From: Mahella australiensis 50-1 BON
Lineage (GTDB): Bacteria > Bacillota > Clostridia > Mahellales > Mahellaceae
Direction: 5' to 3'
DNA: 64,000 nt
NCBI RefSeq assembly: GCF_000213255.1
Contig: NC_015520.1
Span: 2,004,001-2,068,000, forward strand
In this document: piece after piece, positions 44,679 to 54,170 of the stretch
Layout: every line of letters starts with the position of its first letter
Numbering within the stretch: the first letter of the stretch is position 1
The notes under the pieces: generated by a model
Seen by the model: only the letters and a program-made list of their open reading frames with translations
Database searches by the model: none
What the model was told of the DNA's origin: nothing
Position numbers and translations under genes: made by a program

Positions 44679-46432
44679 TACTGAACCCTCTTGAACATTT
44701 TCTCCAACTCATATTTGCTTATGCTGCGCACTATGGGACGCCCATGCGGGCAGGTAGGCGGCACGTTGCCAGATAATATCTCGCCCGCAAGACGTATTAT
44801 TTGGGATTGATCCAAATGGTCATGCGCTTTAACAGCACTCCGACAGGCCATCATCATAACCTCTTCGCGGCGATAGTCGTAAGGGCTGTGCGCATCAAAT
44901 AATCTCATACCATCTATTATATCCTTCAATAGGCCTTCGGCCCTGGGCCGGCCGAATAACACCGGCACCGCTCTCAATACATAGGTATCGGAATCGAATT
45001 CCTCTATTTCAAAACCCATCGAGCGCAATAGCTCCATATTATCCTCCAAGAGCTGTCGCTCTTGAGGCGTAATGTCCAGCACCAACGGTGAGACCAGATA
45101 TTGGAGCTCTAAATGCTGTTTTTGCAGCATACTCATATATTGCTCGTATAATATGCGTTCATGAGCCGCATGCTGATCTATAATATAAAGTTGGTCGGTT
45201 TTTTCTATTAACAAATATGTGGAAAACAGCACGCCTATCACGCGCATAGAGGGCGCCTCATAAGCTCCTCTGTCATCGTTAACTTTATCTATGGATGCAA
45301 AATTCTGTTGATGATAGGAACGCCCGTTGTCTACCCATGGCAGTACAGGCTGTCGATCAAGGTTTCTCTCAGTCTGGGCTTGTTGTCCATCTTCTCGCAC
45401 AGGTTCAATAATACCATTATCCTGATCCTGTTCACTCGACATACCGTCGCCACTCAGTGCCCGCTTTATGGCATGGAAAAAAACCGCAGCTACCCGCCTA
45501 TCATCCGTAAAACGCACCTCGGTCTTGGCAGGGTGTACGTTTACATCCACATCATGCGGATCCAGCGTTATATTGATGACACACATAGGAAAACGGTTGA
45601 CCATTATTAGCGTGCTGAAGGCCTCTTCCAATGCTCTGGACAGAAGCGGCGAACGTATATACCGACCGTTTACAAAAAACGTTTGAAATGCTCGGTTGGC
45701 TCGGGCCGTATCGGGAGAGCCTATATAACCGTTTATCTCTATACCTTCCCATTCGTATTGCACAGATATCATCTTTTTAGCTGTTTCATGACCATATACG
45801 GCTGCTATGGCCTCATCGAGATGGCCGGTACCCGGCGAATACAGCACCTGCTTGCCGACACTCAAATATCTGAATGATAAATGTGGGTATCCTAGTACAA
45901 ATCTGTCAATGATATCCTTTATGCGCGACGCTTCGGTCTTAGGACTTTTTACATATTTAAGCCGCGCAGGAGTATTGTAGAACAAATCAGATACCGTCAC
46001 GGACGTACCTCCCGGCCTGCCTATTACTCCTTGAGATATGAGCTTCCCGCCCTCGATCTCCACAAATGTCCCTTCGCTGGAGCCCTGCCTTACCGTTTCC
46101 ATTCTGACCTTAGACACAGCCGCTATGCTGGCCAGCGCCTCTCCCCGAAATCCAAGCGTAAATATAGCCTCAAGGTCGTCGGCTCGAGCTATCTTGCTGG
46201 TAGCATGGCGTTCAAAAGCCAAAACAGCGTCCTCCCGCTCCATACCTTCTCCGTTATCGGTAACGCGTATAAGAGTCATGCCCCCATTTTCTATCTCTAC
46301 GGTAATGGCTGTGGCAGCGGCATCTATAGAATTTTCCACCAATTCTTTTACCACCGAAGCAGGGCGTTCCACTACCTCGCCTGCAGCTATTTTGGAACGC
46401 GTATCTTGATCCAGCACGTGAATATATGCTAT
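44678..46432 (-). CDS. mutL: DNA mismatch repair protein MutL, probable ATA start
   Basis: About 584 residues: GHKL ATPase domain with KIAAGEVVERPASVVKELVENSIDA, DNGEGM and GFRGEAL; C-terminal endonuclease domain with DQHAAHERILYE (metal-binding), ACRSAVKAHD and CPHGRP. The first standard codon is GTG 46417, but it drops the conserved IHVLDQ start and has no ribosome site. Reading from ATA 46432 gives MAYIHVLDQDT, matching relatives; this ATA overlaps the mutS stop as ATAG, like ATGA couplings, with GGTGAGG ahead. It nicks the strand to be repaired, working with MutS just upstream. Confidence 0.93.
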   Translation of the reverse strand: MAYIHVLDQDTRSKIAAGEVVERPASVVKELVENSIDAAATAITVEIENGGMTLIRVTDNGEGMEREDAVLAFERHATSKIARADDLEAIFTLGFRGEALASIAAVSKVRMETVRQGSSEGTFVEIEGGKLISQGVIGRPGGTSVTVSDLFYNTPARLKYVKSPKTEASRIKDIIDRFVLGYPHLSFRYLSVGKQVLYSPGTGHLDEAIAAVYGHETAKKMISVQYEWEGIEINGYIGSPDTARANRAFQTFFVNGRYIRSPLLSRALEEAFSTLIMVNRFPMCVINITLDPHDVDVNVHPAKTEVRFTDDRRVAAVFFHAIKRALSGDGMSSEQDQDNGIIEPVREDGQQAQTERNLDRQPVLPWVDNGRSYHQQNFASIDKVNDDRGAYEAPSMRVIGVLFSTYLLIEKTDQLYIIDQHAAHERILYEQYMSMLQKQHLELQYLVSPLVLDITPQERQLLEDNMELLRSMGFEIEEFDSDTYVLRAVPVLFGRPRAEGLLKDIIDGMRLFDAHSPYDYRREEVMMMACRSAVKAHDHLDQSQIIRLAGEILSGNVPPTCPHGRPIVRSISKYELEKMFKRVQ

Positions 46433-49077
46433 AGCGCCTCACCCGCCTTTTTATCATATATATCCAACACCTGGCTCTGTATATCGTGCAGAACATTCAA
46501 AGCCTCTATAGGCGTCATCGAGTTTACGTCTAATCCTTTTATATACGCCATTATACCGTCTATTTTATAAGAGAATATATCCATTTGTTGCTTCAACTTA
46601 AGCTTGGGTCTATCTTTAACGCCCAGTATATTACCGCTTATTGATTTTTTATTTATATCGGAGGCATTCAATATATCCAGTATCTCTCTGGCACGGTCTA
46701 TGACATCCTGAGGCAAACCGGCCAGCCTGGCGACTTGTATACCAAAGCTCCTGCCGCTGCCCCCACGCATTATCTTCCTTAGGAAGATGACATCATCACC
46801 ATGTTCTCTCACGGATATATAATAATTCTTAACGCCCGTCAATCTGCCTTCAAGCTCGGTAAGCTCATGATAATGAGTAGCAAAGAGGGTCTTAGCGCCT
46901 AAGCGCCCAGGGTCGGCCACATATTCTATAACGGCCCATGCTATACTTAAGCCGTCGAACGTGCTAGTTCCACGGCCTATCTCATCCAATATGAGTAGGC
47001 TTTTTGCGGTGGCATTATGGAGTATATGGGCTACTTCGGTCATCTCCACCATAAATGTGCTTTGGCCGGTGGACAGGTCATCCGACGCCCCCACCCGCGT
47101 GAATATGCGATCGACTATACCTATTTCGGCCATATCAGCCGGCACAAAGCTGCCTATCTGAGCCATAAGCACTATCAACGCTACCTGTCGCATATATGTG
47201 CTTTTGCCTGCCATATTGGGACCGGTAATTATACATACCATATCCTCGCCATTATCGAGCAGCGTATCGTTGGGTACAAATGTATGAGGCGGCAACACTT
47301 TCTCCACCACGGGATGTCTGCCATTTTGTATCACTATACGCTGCCCTTCATTTAACACCGGCCGCACATAATGATTTTCAATGGCAGCATCGGCCAGCGA
47401 ACACAGGCAGTCCAGCTCGGCTATTGCAGATGCGGTCTGCTGAACGCGCTTTATATGCCCCACCACCGTATCGCGTATATCGGCGAATATCTGATACTCT
47501 AAGGCCACCAATCGTTCTGATGCGCTGAGTATCTTATTCTCCATCTCCTTCAATTCCGGCGTGATATAGCGCTCGGCATTGGCCAGCGTTTGCTTGCGTA
47601 TATAATCGGCCGGTACCATATCGTAATACGATTTAGTTACTTCTATATAATAACCAAATACCTTGTTGTAGCCGACTTTAAGCGACTTTATGCCGGTCCT
47701 GTCGCGTTCCTGCTGTTCCAGACGACTTATCCATTGACGGCCATTATGCGATATATCGCGCAATTCATCGACCGACTGGTCATACCCATCTTTTATTATA
47801 TTTCCATCTTTTACAGATAAAGGCGGATCATCGGCTATAGCTTTATCTATAAGGGTATAGATGTCATCCATAACATCTATGCGCTGCCCCAATGTTTTCA
47901 ACCGCGCCGCCTTGCCTTGTAGCGCAAGCTCATTCAAACGCGGCAATCTGCCAAGAGACTGTTTGAGCGCTATAAGGTCGCGGGCATTTATATTGCCATA
48001 TACCGCTTTGCTCATCAATCGCTCTATATCGTATATGCCGGATAATGCCTCTTTTATATCATCCTTCCACAATGGCTGATTTGCCATGGCCTCTACGGCC
48101 TCCTGCCGTTCATTCAATGCATTTATGTTCAAAAGGGGCTGCTCTATCCAAGACTTGAGCATACGCCCACCCATAGCCGTAGACGTATGATCCAACACCC
48201 ACATAAGTGTACCCTTGTGGCTGCCGCTGCGCATAGTCTCGCATAATTCGAGGTTGCGGCGGGTAGCCGCATCGAGTATCATATATTGCTGAATATGGTA
48301 AACCTCTATCCCGCCTATATTGGCAAGAGCGGTCTTTTGTGTTTCTATAAGATATGATATGAGCGATGCCAGGGCGCATACCGCCTGCGGCATTTCCTCT
48401 TTGGATACGTAATCCAAAACGTCGGCGCTCATATTGGCCTCCAGCATGGCATAGGCCTTATCGACATCGTCAAATTCAACGCTGCAATGTCCCGGCTTTA
48501 TATCTAGGCGCTGTTGAACGGTCTTGAGCATACCGGCCTGATCAAAGAAAGGCTCATTGGCCATCATCTCGGCAGGTTGTATACGCGCCAATTCATCAGC
48601 CAGGCCAGCCGTCTGCAACTGCGTGATGCTGCACCGACCGGTAGATATATCCACAAAGGCTATGCCGCAGTTATCGCCATTGACATGAGCGCACAAGAGA
48701 TAGTTGTTCTCCTTTTCATCGAGCATAGAACCATCTGTTATGGTGCCCGGCGTGATTATGCGTATGACATCGCGCTCCACCAACCCTTTGGCTAGCGCTG
48801 GGTCCTCCATCTGTTCACATATGGCGACTTTATAACCTTTCTCCACCAGGCGTGCTATATAGGTATCGACAGCATGATACGGCACGCCGCACATGGGCGC
48901 CCTCTCCTCCATGCCGCAATCACGGCCGGTAAGCGTCAGCTCTAGCTCTTTAGAAGCCAACACAGCGTCGTCGAAAAACATCTCATAGAAGTCCCCCAAG
49001 CGGAAAAACAACAGACAATCCTTATAGCGTTCCTTTAGCTGTAGATATTGCTGCATCATAGGCGTAAGCGAGGCCAT
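46429..49077 (-). CDS. mutS: DNA mismatch repair protein MutS
   Basis: Mismatch sensor ATPase, 882 residues. Mismatch-binding Phe-x-Glu in GDFYEMFFDDA, connector and lever domains, Walker A GPNMAGKSTYMRQVAL, DEIGRGTSTFDGLSIAWA and ATHYHELTELE. ATG 49077 follows AGGGG by about ten bases. Overlaps mutL start and follows miaB, within miaB-mutS-mutL-miaA, a common Clostridia order. Confidence 0.97.
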   Translation of the reverse strand: MASLTPMMQQYLQLKERYKDCLLFFRLGDFYEMFFDDAVLASKELELTLTGRDCGMEERAPMCGVPYHAVDTYIARLVEKGYKVAICEQMEDPALAKGLVERDVIRIITPGTITDGSMLDEKENNYLLCAHVNGDNCGIAFVDISTGRCSITQLQTAGLADELARIQPAEMMANEPFFDQAGMLKTVQQRLDIKPGHCSVEFDDVDKAYAMLEANMSADVLDYVSKEEMPQAVCALASLISYLIETQKTALANIGGIEVYHIQQYMILDAATRRNLELCETMRSGSHKGTLMWVLDHTSTAMGGRMLKSWIEQPLLNINALNERQEAVEAMANQPLWKDDIKEALSGIYDIERLMSKAVYGNINARDLIALKQSLGRLPRLNELALQGKAARLKTLGQRIDVMDDIYTLIDKAIADDPPLSVKDGNIIKDGYDQSVDELRDISHNGRQWISRLEQQERDRTGIKSLKVGYNKVFGYYIEVTKSYYDMVPADYIRKQTLANAERYITPELKEMENKILSASERLVALEYQIFADIRDTVVGHIKRVQQTASAIAELDCLCSLADAAIENHYVRPVLNEGQRIVIQNGRHPVVEKVLPPHTFVPNDTLLDNGEDMVCIITGPNMAGKSTYMRQVALIVLMAQIGSFVPADMAEIGIVDRIFTRVGASDDLSTGQSTFMVEMTEVAHILHNATAKSLLILDEIGRGTSTFDGLSIAWAVIEYVADPGRLGAKTLFATHYHELTELEGRLTGVKNYYISVREHGDDVIFLRKIMRGGSGRSFGIQVARLAGLPQDVIDRAREILDILNASDINKKSISGNILGVKDRPKLKLKQQMDIFSYKIDGIMAYIKGLDVNSMTPIEALNVLHDIQSQVLDIYDKKAGEAL

Positions 49078-49092
49078 CAAGCATCATCCCCT

Positions 49093-50424
49093 TTATTTGA
49101 CATTCATCAATCGGCCATTCAAAAACCACGTAGACGGTTCTGTTATGAGCACATCGACCAACTTGCCGATCAACGATGCATTTCCTTCGAAATTAACCAC
49201 TTTATTGCCGGTAGTCCTGCCCATCATCTGGCCCTTACCGTTTCTACTAGGTCCTTCGACCAATACCTCCACCACCGCACCGTTTAATCGTTGATTTTTC
49301 TCGCGCGTAATAGCGGTTTGCAGATCTATAAGGCGCTGCAGGCGCTGCTGCTTAATCTCCCTCGGCGTTGGGTCTTCCAGTTTTGCCGCAGGCGTGCCGC
49401 TACGCTTTGAATATATAAACGTATAGGCCAAATCATATTGCGCCCGACGTACCACATCCAGCGTATCCTCGAAATCCTCATCGGTTTCCCCGGGAAAGCC
49501 TACTATTATATCCGTAGAGAGCGCTATATCCGGTATATTGGCCTTTATCTTCTCCACCAATTCCAAATAGCCTTCTTTTGTATAATGGCGATTCATGCGC
49601 CTTAATATCCGAGTGCTGCCCGACTGCACCGGTAGATGCAGTTGATGGCATACTTTTTTGCAGTCCCGCATGGCATAAATAAGGTTATCCGAAAGGTCTT
49701 TTGGATGAGAAGTCGTAAATCTTATACGCTCTACACCTTCTATATCATCGAGCATCCTAAGCAAATCGGCGAACTCCACTTTCTCATCCGAATCTTTGCC
49801 ATAGGAGTTGACATTCTGCCCCAGCAACGTTATCTCTTTATAGCCCTGATCGGCCAGCTCTTTTACTTCGTTTACGATATCATCCGGCCGGCGGCTGTGC
49901 TCACGGCCGCGTACGTACGGCACTATACAATAGGTACAGAAATTATTGCATCCGTACATCACTGTTACCCAAGCCGATACTTTGCTAGCACGCCTTATAG
50001 GCATAGACTCATCGAATTCATGATCTTGCTCGTGTATATCCACGACGGTAAATCTCGAGGCTTTAGCCTCATCTATCAGCTTGGGCAGTTCATTCAGATT
50101 GTGTGTGCCGAATATTATATCGACAAAAGGAAATGTCTGAGCCAGCTTTTGCGCCATTCCTTCCTGCTGCATCATACAGCCGCACACACCTATTATAAGA
50201 TCGGGATTGACCTGTTTAAGAGGCTTGAGCATGCCTATATTGCCGTATACCCTCTGCTCTGCATGTTCCCTTACACAGCAGGTATTGAACAGTATTATAT
50301 CGGCCCCTGCTTTATCCTCTGTCCATTCGTAGCCCATATCGCTGAGAATACCGGCCATTTTCTCCGAATCATGTTCGTTCATTTGACAACCATATGTGAC
50401 TATAGTAAATTTCTTGTTATCCAA
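49093..50424 (-). CDS. miaB: tRNA-2-methylthio-N6-dimethylallyladenosine synthase
   Basis: Methylthiotransferase acting on i6A37 made by MiaA. 443 residues: N-terminal UPF0004 domain with three Cys ([32 protein letters not shown]), radical SAM motif [19 protein letters not shown], and C-terminal TRAM domain. Starts at TTG 50424, GAGGG seven bases ahead. First gene of the four-gene cluster. Confidence 0.96.
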   Translation of the reverse strand: MDNKKFTIVTYGCQMNEHDSEKMAGILSDMGYEWTEDKAGADIILFNTCCVREHAEQRVYGNIGMLKPLKQVNPDLIIGVCGCMMQQEGMAQKLAQTFPFVDIIFGTHNLNELPKLIDEAKASRFTVVDIHEQDHEFDESMPIRRASKVSAWVTVMYGCNNFCTYCIVPYVRGREHSRRPDDIVNEVKELADQGYKEITLLGQNVNSYGKDSDEKVEFADLLRMLDDIEGVERIRFTTSHPKDLSDNLIYAMRDCKKVCHQLHLPVQSGSTRILRRMNRHYTKEGYLELVEKIKANIPDIALSTDIIVGFPGETDEDFEDTLDVVRRAQYDLAYTFIYSKRSGTPAAKLEDPTPREIKQQRLQRLIDLQTAITREKNQRLNGAVVEVLVEGPSRNGKGQMMGRTTGNKVVNFEGNASLIGKLVDVLITEPSTWFLNGRLMNVK

Positions 50425-50466
50425 TAATCATCCCTCATTACAATTAGAATAAAACACATCTATCTA

Positions 50467-50499
50467 TATAAAAAGAGACCTGTAAACAGGTCCCCTTTT
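50467..50499 (-). terminator. Intrinsic terminator after rpsU-yqeY
   Basis: Minus strand: GGGGACCTG, loop TTTA, CAGGTCTC followed by TTTTTAT. The stem starts at the yqeY stop codon. It ends the rpsU-yqeY transcript before miaB. Confidence 0.85.
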
Positions 50500-50941
50500 A
50501 TTGTAATCTAGCTTTAACCATTTGATTTACGATCGCCCCATCGGCCCGTCCTCTGATACGCGGCATCAATACCTTCATTACGGCACCGATATCCTTGACG
50601 CTCTGAGCGTTTACCTCTGCTATAGCGTCATCGATCAAACGGCTTATCTCTTCAGATGAAAGTTGCTTAGGCATATATTCATTTAAGATGGCTATTTCAG
50701 CCTCCAGCTTTTGTACCAGATCCGGTCGGTTACCCCGCTCGAATTCAGGTATAGCATCCTTTCTGGATTTTATTTCTTTTGCCAAGACATCTATTACGCC
50801 ATCATCATCCAATTGAATCTGCTTATCTTTTTCTACCTGTAATATGGCCGCTCTAGCCATGCTTATGGTGGTCTTGCGGAGGTTATCCCTGCTTTTCATA
50901 GCAGATTGCATATCTTTAAGCAACTGTTCTTTAAGGGACAT
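50498..50941 (-). CDS. yqeY: GatB/YqeY-domain protein
   Basis: 147 residues of the YqeY family, the tRNA-binding tail domain also found on GatB. Typical start SLKEQLLKDMQSAMKSRDNLRK, middle KEIKSRKDAIPEFERGNRPDLV, and C-terminal IGAVMKVLMPRIRGRADGAIVNQMVKARL. All-helical. Follows rpsU by 18 bases; the rpsU-yqeY pair is conserved in Firmicutes. Its precise role is unknown; a link to tRNA is inferred from the domain. Confidence 0.95.
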   Translation of the reverse strand: MSLKEQLLKDMQSAMKSRDNLRKTTISMARAAILQVEKDKQIQLDDDGVIDVLAKEIKSRKDAIPEFERGNRPDLVQKLEAEIAILNEYMPKQLSSEEISRLIDDAIAEVNAQSVKDIGAVMKVLMPRIRGRADGAIVNQMVKARLQ

Positions 50942-50959
50942 CTCACATATCCCCTTCCA

Positions 50960-51136
50960 TTAATATTTCCTCTTTCTAGCCGCTTCGGATTTCTTCTTTC
51001 TCTTTACGCTCGGCTTATCATAATGTTCTCTTTTCCTTATCTCCGACAGTACACCGGCCTTGGCACATTCTTTCTTAAAACGCCTTAATGCGCTGTCCAA
51101 GCTTTCATTTTCGCCTACCACTATTTCTGAGGCCAT
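50960..51136 (-). CDS. rpsU: 30S ribosomal protein S21
   Basis: 58 residues found by reading the reverse strand. Begins [20 protein letters not shown], contains [15 protein letters not shown] and ends [10 protein letters not shown], fully typical S21. GGAGGGAGGG lies just before the ATG at 51136. First gene of rpsU-yqeY. Confidence 0.96.
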   Translation of the reverse strand: MASEIVVGENESLDSALRRFKKECAKAGVLSEIRKREHYDKPSVKRKKKSEAARKRKY

Positions 51137-51181
51137 TCGTTTCCCTCCCTCCGCTTTTGCAACTCTGTGTTTACGTTATCT

Positions 51182-51211
51182 ATTATACTATCCGTAGCCA
51201 TACGCTGTCAA
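51182..51211 (-). promoter_or_regulatory. Promoter of rpsU-yqeY
   Basis: TTGACA (51206-51211) and TATAAT (51182-51187) on the minus strand, both perfect consensus, with an 18-base spacer. Start of transcription near 51175, about 40 bases before rpsU. Confidence 0.8.
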
Positions 51212-51255
51212 CAGCAGAAAAAATATATGGCAGAAAAAGTTATTAAAGAGTTGAT

Positions 51256-52086
51256 TCATGTTTTATTCTCAAAGATTTCGGCCAACCATTCCTTGCACAG
51301 TTTCATCCATATAGCGACATGCGGATACACACCCATATTCTCGGCAGCGGTCTCTTCAGTCGCCAAGGATAATCCATGAGGACCATCGGGAAAGATATGA
51401 AGTTCAAATGGTATATTATGCTTACGCATGGCTTGCGCAAATAACATACTGTTTTCTACAGGCACAGCATCATCTGCATAAGTATGCCATATAAACGCAG
51501 GCGGTGTTTTGTCATTTACTTGCAACTCTAAGGACATTTCATCAAGCAAACTTTTATCGGCATCACTGCCAATAAGATTTTCTATAGAACCTCTGTGCGC
51601 GAATTGTCCGGACGTTATAACCGGATAACCCAGTATCAACGCATCTGGCCTGTTCATACCCTCTTTTATGCCATCCACATCGCTCAAATACGGTTCAGCC
51701 CAATGTACTCCCAGACTGGCAACCAAATGACCCCCGGCGGAAAAACCACAAACAGCGATTTCGTCGGCCTCTATATTCCATTCTTGTGCGTTATCTCTTA
51801 TGATGCACATGGCACGCGACAGGTCCAGCAGCGGTTGAGGATGCCTTCTCGGAGCAACGCTGTAATACAAGACAAATGCGTGGAAGCCGGCAGCATTGAA
51901 TTGCAAAGCTATTGGTTCGGCCTCTCTGTCCGATGTAAAGGCATAACCGCCACCAGGACATATCAGCACGGCCCCTCGCTTACGCTGTCCCGCCAGTACA
52001 TATGTAGTCATAGTAGGACGAAAATCGTCCGGTCCCTCACCAGCATATTTATACGGCTTCCATATATCTATAGTTTCATTTATCAT
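51256..52086 (-). CDS. Alpha/beta hydrolase (acetyl-esterase/lipase-like)
   Basis: About 276 residues. Oxyanion loop AVLICPGGGYAFTSDRE, nucleophile elbow AVCGFSAGGHLVASLG with the catalytic Ser, acidic residue near FIWHTYADDAVPVENS, and His in IFPDGPHGLSLATEE. Resembles BD-FAE/carbohydrate acetyl-esterase types acting on sugar esters. No signal peptide: cytoplasmic. ATG 52086 follows GAGGGG by nine bases; the frame extends to a TTG at 52110 with no site. Downstream of asnB but with its own promoter. Natural substrate unknown. Confidence 0.85.
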   Translation of the reverse strand: MINETIDIWKPYKYAGEGPDDFRPTMTTYVLAGQRKRGAVLICPGGGYAFTSDREAEPIALQFNAAGFHAFVLYYSVAPRRHPQPLLDLSRAMCIIRDNAQEWNIEADEIAVCGFSAGGHLVASLGVHWAEPYLSDVDGIKEGMNRPDALILGYPVITSGQFAHRGSIENLIGSDADKSLLDEMSLELQVNDKTPPAFIWHTYADDAVPVENSMLFAQAMRKHNIPFELHIFPDGPHGLSLATEETAAENMGVYPHVAIWMKLCKEWLAEIFENKT

Positions 52087-52122
52087 GCTATGATACCCCT
52101 CTTGTTTCAATTTATATTGTAT

Positions 52123-52164
52123 ATTATACTATGCGAGGCGCAAATTGGCAAATTCGCGCCTCGC
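52123..52164 (-). promoter_or_regulatory. Esterase promoter with overlapping inverted repeat
   Basis: TTGCCA (52146-52151) and TATAAT (52123-52128) with a 17-base spacer on the minus strand. A 9-base inverted repeat, GCGAGGCGC (52133-52141) and GCGCCTCGC (52156-52164), embraces the -35 element and spacer. This looks like a repressor operator; it could also act as a weak terminator for asnB, though no U tract follows. Confidence 0.6.
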
Positions 52165-52195
52165 TATACCGTACAGTCGAGCGGCCGGTTCTTTG

Positions 52196-54040
52196 TTACA
52201 ATATGCTTACATGATAATCCGTCAACCATATGTTTATCTGAATCAGATAGGCCAAAAGCTGCGGTCCGGTCATAAGCTGCCCAAACCACGGCAAATCAAA
52301 AGTATCCATGTCCGACTCCAATATGCTCCGTACCATTTTGACGTCTATAAGCGGCAAGATGGGCGACGAATGGTCGTCCAGTATATCCGACAGCCATCGC
52401 CGTATTGTATTCAGATAGGATGGATTTTGGGTTTTAGGATAAGGGCTCTTCTTGCGCCATAATATATCTTCGGGCAGTATGCCTGTCAACGCATAGCGCA
52501 GTATGCCCTTTTCCCTTTGGTCATAGTATTTCATGTCCCAGGGAATATTCCATACATATTCGACGATGCGATGATCACAGAAAGGCACGCGCACCTCCAG
52601 GCCGCTAGCCATGCTCATACGGTCCTTGCGGTCCAATAAGACCGGCATCCAGCGCGTAAGATTAAGATAAAACATCTCCCTCATACGCGATTCTTGGGCA
52701 TCATCGCTGTCCAAGCGCGGCACCTCTCCCAAGGCTTCTCGATACCGATACTCTATATATTTCTCCGACTGTATGAGCTTAAGCACATCGGGTGAAAATA
52801 CCGAGCAGCGCTCTTTAACCTTTACGGACCATGGAAACGTGTCGGCATTCAACGCGTCTTCCCTATAAAACCACGGGTATCCGCCGAATACCTCATCTGC
52901 ACATTCTCCGGATAAGGCCACCGTAGCGCCCTTTTTTATCTCACGGCAAAATAAATATAAGGACGAATCCACGTCGACCATACCGGGTATATCTCGGGCA
53001 TGTACGGCAACTGTCAATGCTTCCGCTAGTTCCGGCGTATCTATGAATATATTATGATGGCGCGTACCTAAAAAAGCCGATATAATCGGCACCCAGTCCG
53101 AATCGGAATTTGGCTGAAAGGCACTGCGCTTAAAATAACGGTCATTATTAACATAATCTACAGAATAAGTATCGATCGAATCGAGGCCGTTCTGCTTAAA
53201 AGCGGCTGCTGCAAAAGCAGTCAGGGCGCTTGAGTCTAAGCCGCCCGACAGCAACGTACATACAGGCACATCGGATACCAATTGCCGTTCCACCGTATCC
53301 TTGAGCAACCAGCGTACAGTATCGGCAGTGGTATCCAAGTCGTCGTTATGGGCATGGCTGTCAAGCGCCCAATACTGGCATATTTTCATGCCATCGTGAT
53401 TGTAAGTCATATAATATCCCGGTCGCAGTTCCTTTATGCCACGGAATACGCCATGTCCGGGCGTGCGGGCCGGCCCTATGGCCAATACTTCGGCCAGGCC
53501 CTGCGCATCCACTTCGGGCTTTATGGCCGGATGAGCCAATATGGCCTTTGTCTCGGAGCCGAATATAAGGCCATGCTTCAATTGGGCATAAAACAACGGT
53601 TTGACTCCCAATCTATCCCTGGCCATAAAAAGGCTTTGCTTACCATCGTCCCATATGGCAAAGGCAAATATGCCATTTAAATGCCGCAGGCAGTCCGGGC
53701 CCCATGCTATATAGGACATAAGAAGTACCTCTGTATCCGAACGCGACTGGAACGAATAACCTAGATATTTCAGTTCGTGCCTCACATCCTGGGTATTATA
53801 CAGTTCGCCATTGTATACTATGACGTATTCACTGCCGTCAATCCTGCGTATCATGGGCTGACCGCCGCCCTCAGGGTCGACTACTATAAGGCGGCGATGC
53901 CCGAAAGCGGCATGTGGCGATAACCACATACCTTCATTATCTGGCCCCCTATGTGTCAGCACGGCAGTCATATCAGCTATAATGCGTTTTTGATGTACCA
54001 GATTTGCCTCCCAATCTATCCAACCGACTATTCCACACAT
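52196..54040 (-). CDS. asnB: Asparagine synthase (glutamine-hydrolysing)
   Basis: Converts aspartate to asparagine using glutamine and ATP. 614 residues. N-terminal nucleophile Cys2 in MCGIVGWIDWE, glutaminase residues RGPDNEGMW, NGELYNTQD and RSDTEVLL; synthetase PP-loop CTLLSGGLDSSALTAFAA and SGECADEVFGGYPWFY. Length matches the AsnB/YisO-type of Firmicutes. Stands alone between the znu operon's terminator and the esterase gene. A role in cell-wall amidation cannot be excluded, but the standard reading is asparagine synthesis. Confidence 0.93.
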   Translation of the reverse strand: MCGIVGWIDWEANLVHQKRIIADMTAVLTHRGPDNEGMWLSPHAAFGHRRLIVVDPEGGGQPMIRRIDGSEYVIVYNGELYNTQDVRHELKYLGYSFQSRSDTEVLLMSYIAWGPDCLRHLNGIFAFAIWDDGKQSLFMARDRLGVKPLFYAQLKHGLIFGSETKAILAHPAIKPEVDAQGLAEVLAIGPARTPGHGVFRGIKELRPGYYMTYNHDGMKICQYWALDSHAHNDDLDTTADTVRWLLKDTVERQLVSDVPVCTLLSGGLDSSALTAFAAAAFKQNGLDSIDTYSVDYVNNDRYFKRSAFQPNSDSDWVPIISAFLGTRHHNIFIDTPELAEALTVAVHARDIPGMVDVDSSLYLFCREIKKGATVALSGECADEVFGGYPWFYREDALNADTFPWSVKVKERCSVFSPDVLKLIQSEKYIEYRYREALGEVPRLDSDDAQESRMREMFYLNLTRWMPVLLDRKDRMSMASGLEVRVPFCDHRIVEYVWNIPWDMKYYDQREKGILRYALTGILPEDILWRKKSPYPKTQNPSYLNTIRRWLSDILDDHSSPILPLIDVKMVRSILESDMDTFDLPWFGQLMTGPQLLAYLIQINIWLTDYHVSIL

Positions 54041-54067
54041 ATATAAATTCCCCCATGTAAATCAATT

Positions 54068-54111
54068 AAGGCAACGACGTCCGGATATCTTTATCCAGGC
54101 GCCGTTGCCTT
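54068..54111 (-). terminator. Hairpin downstream of the metal ABC operon
   Basis: AAGGCAACG (54068-54076) pairs with CGTTGCCTT (54103-54111), with an inner CTGGATA/TATCCGG stem. U tract is weak (TTAATTGATTT), so termination strength is uncertain. Lies between znuB and asnB. Confidence 0.6.
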
Positions 54112-54170
54112 ATAAAATAACAGCAGTAAAGCTATTACGTTTATAATATATGCCGATTATGACAGAACGG

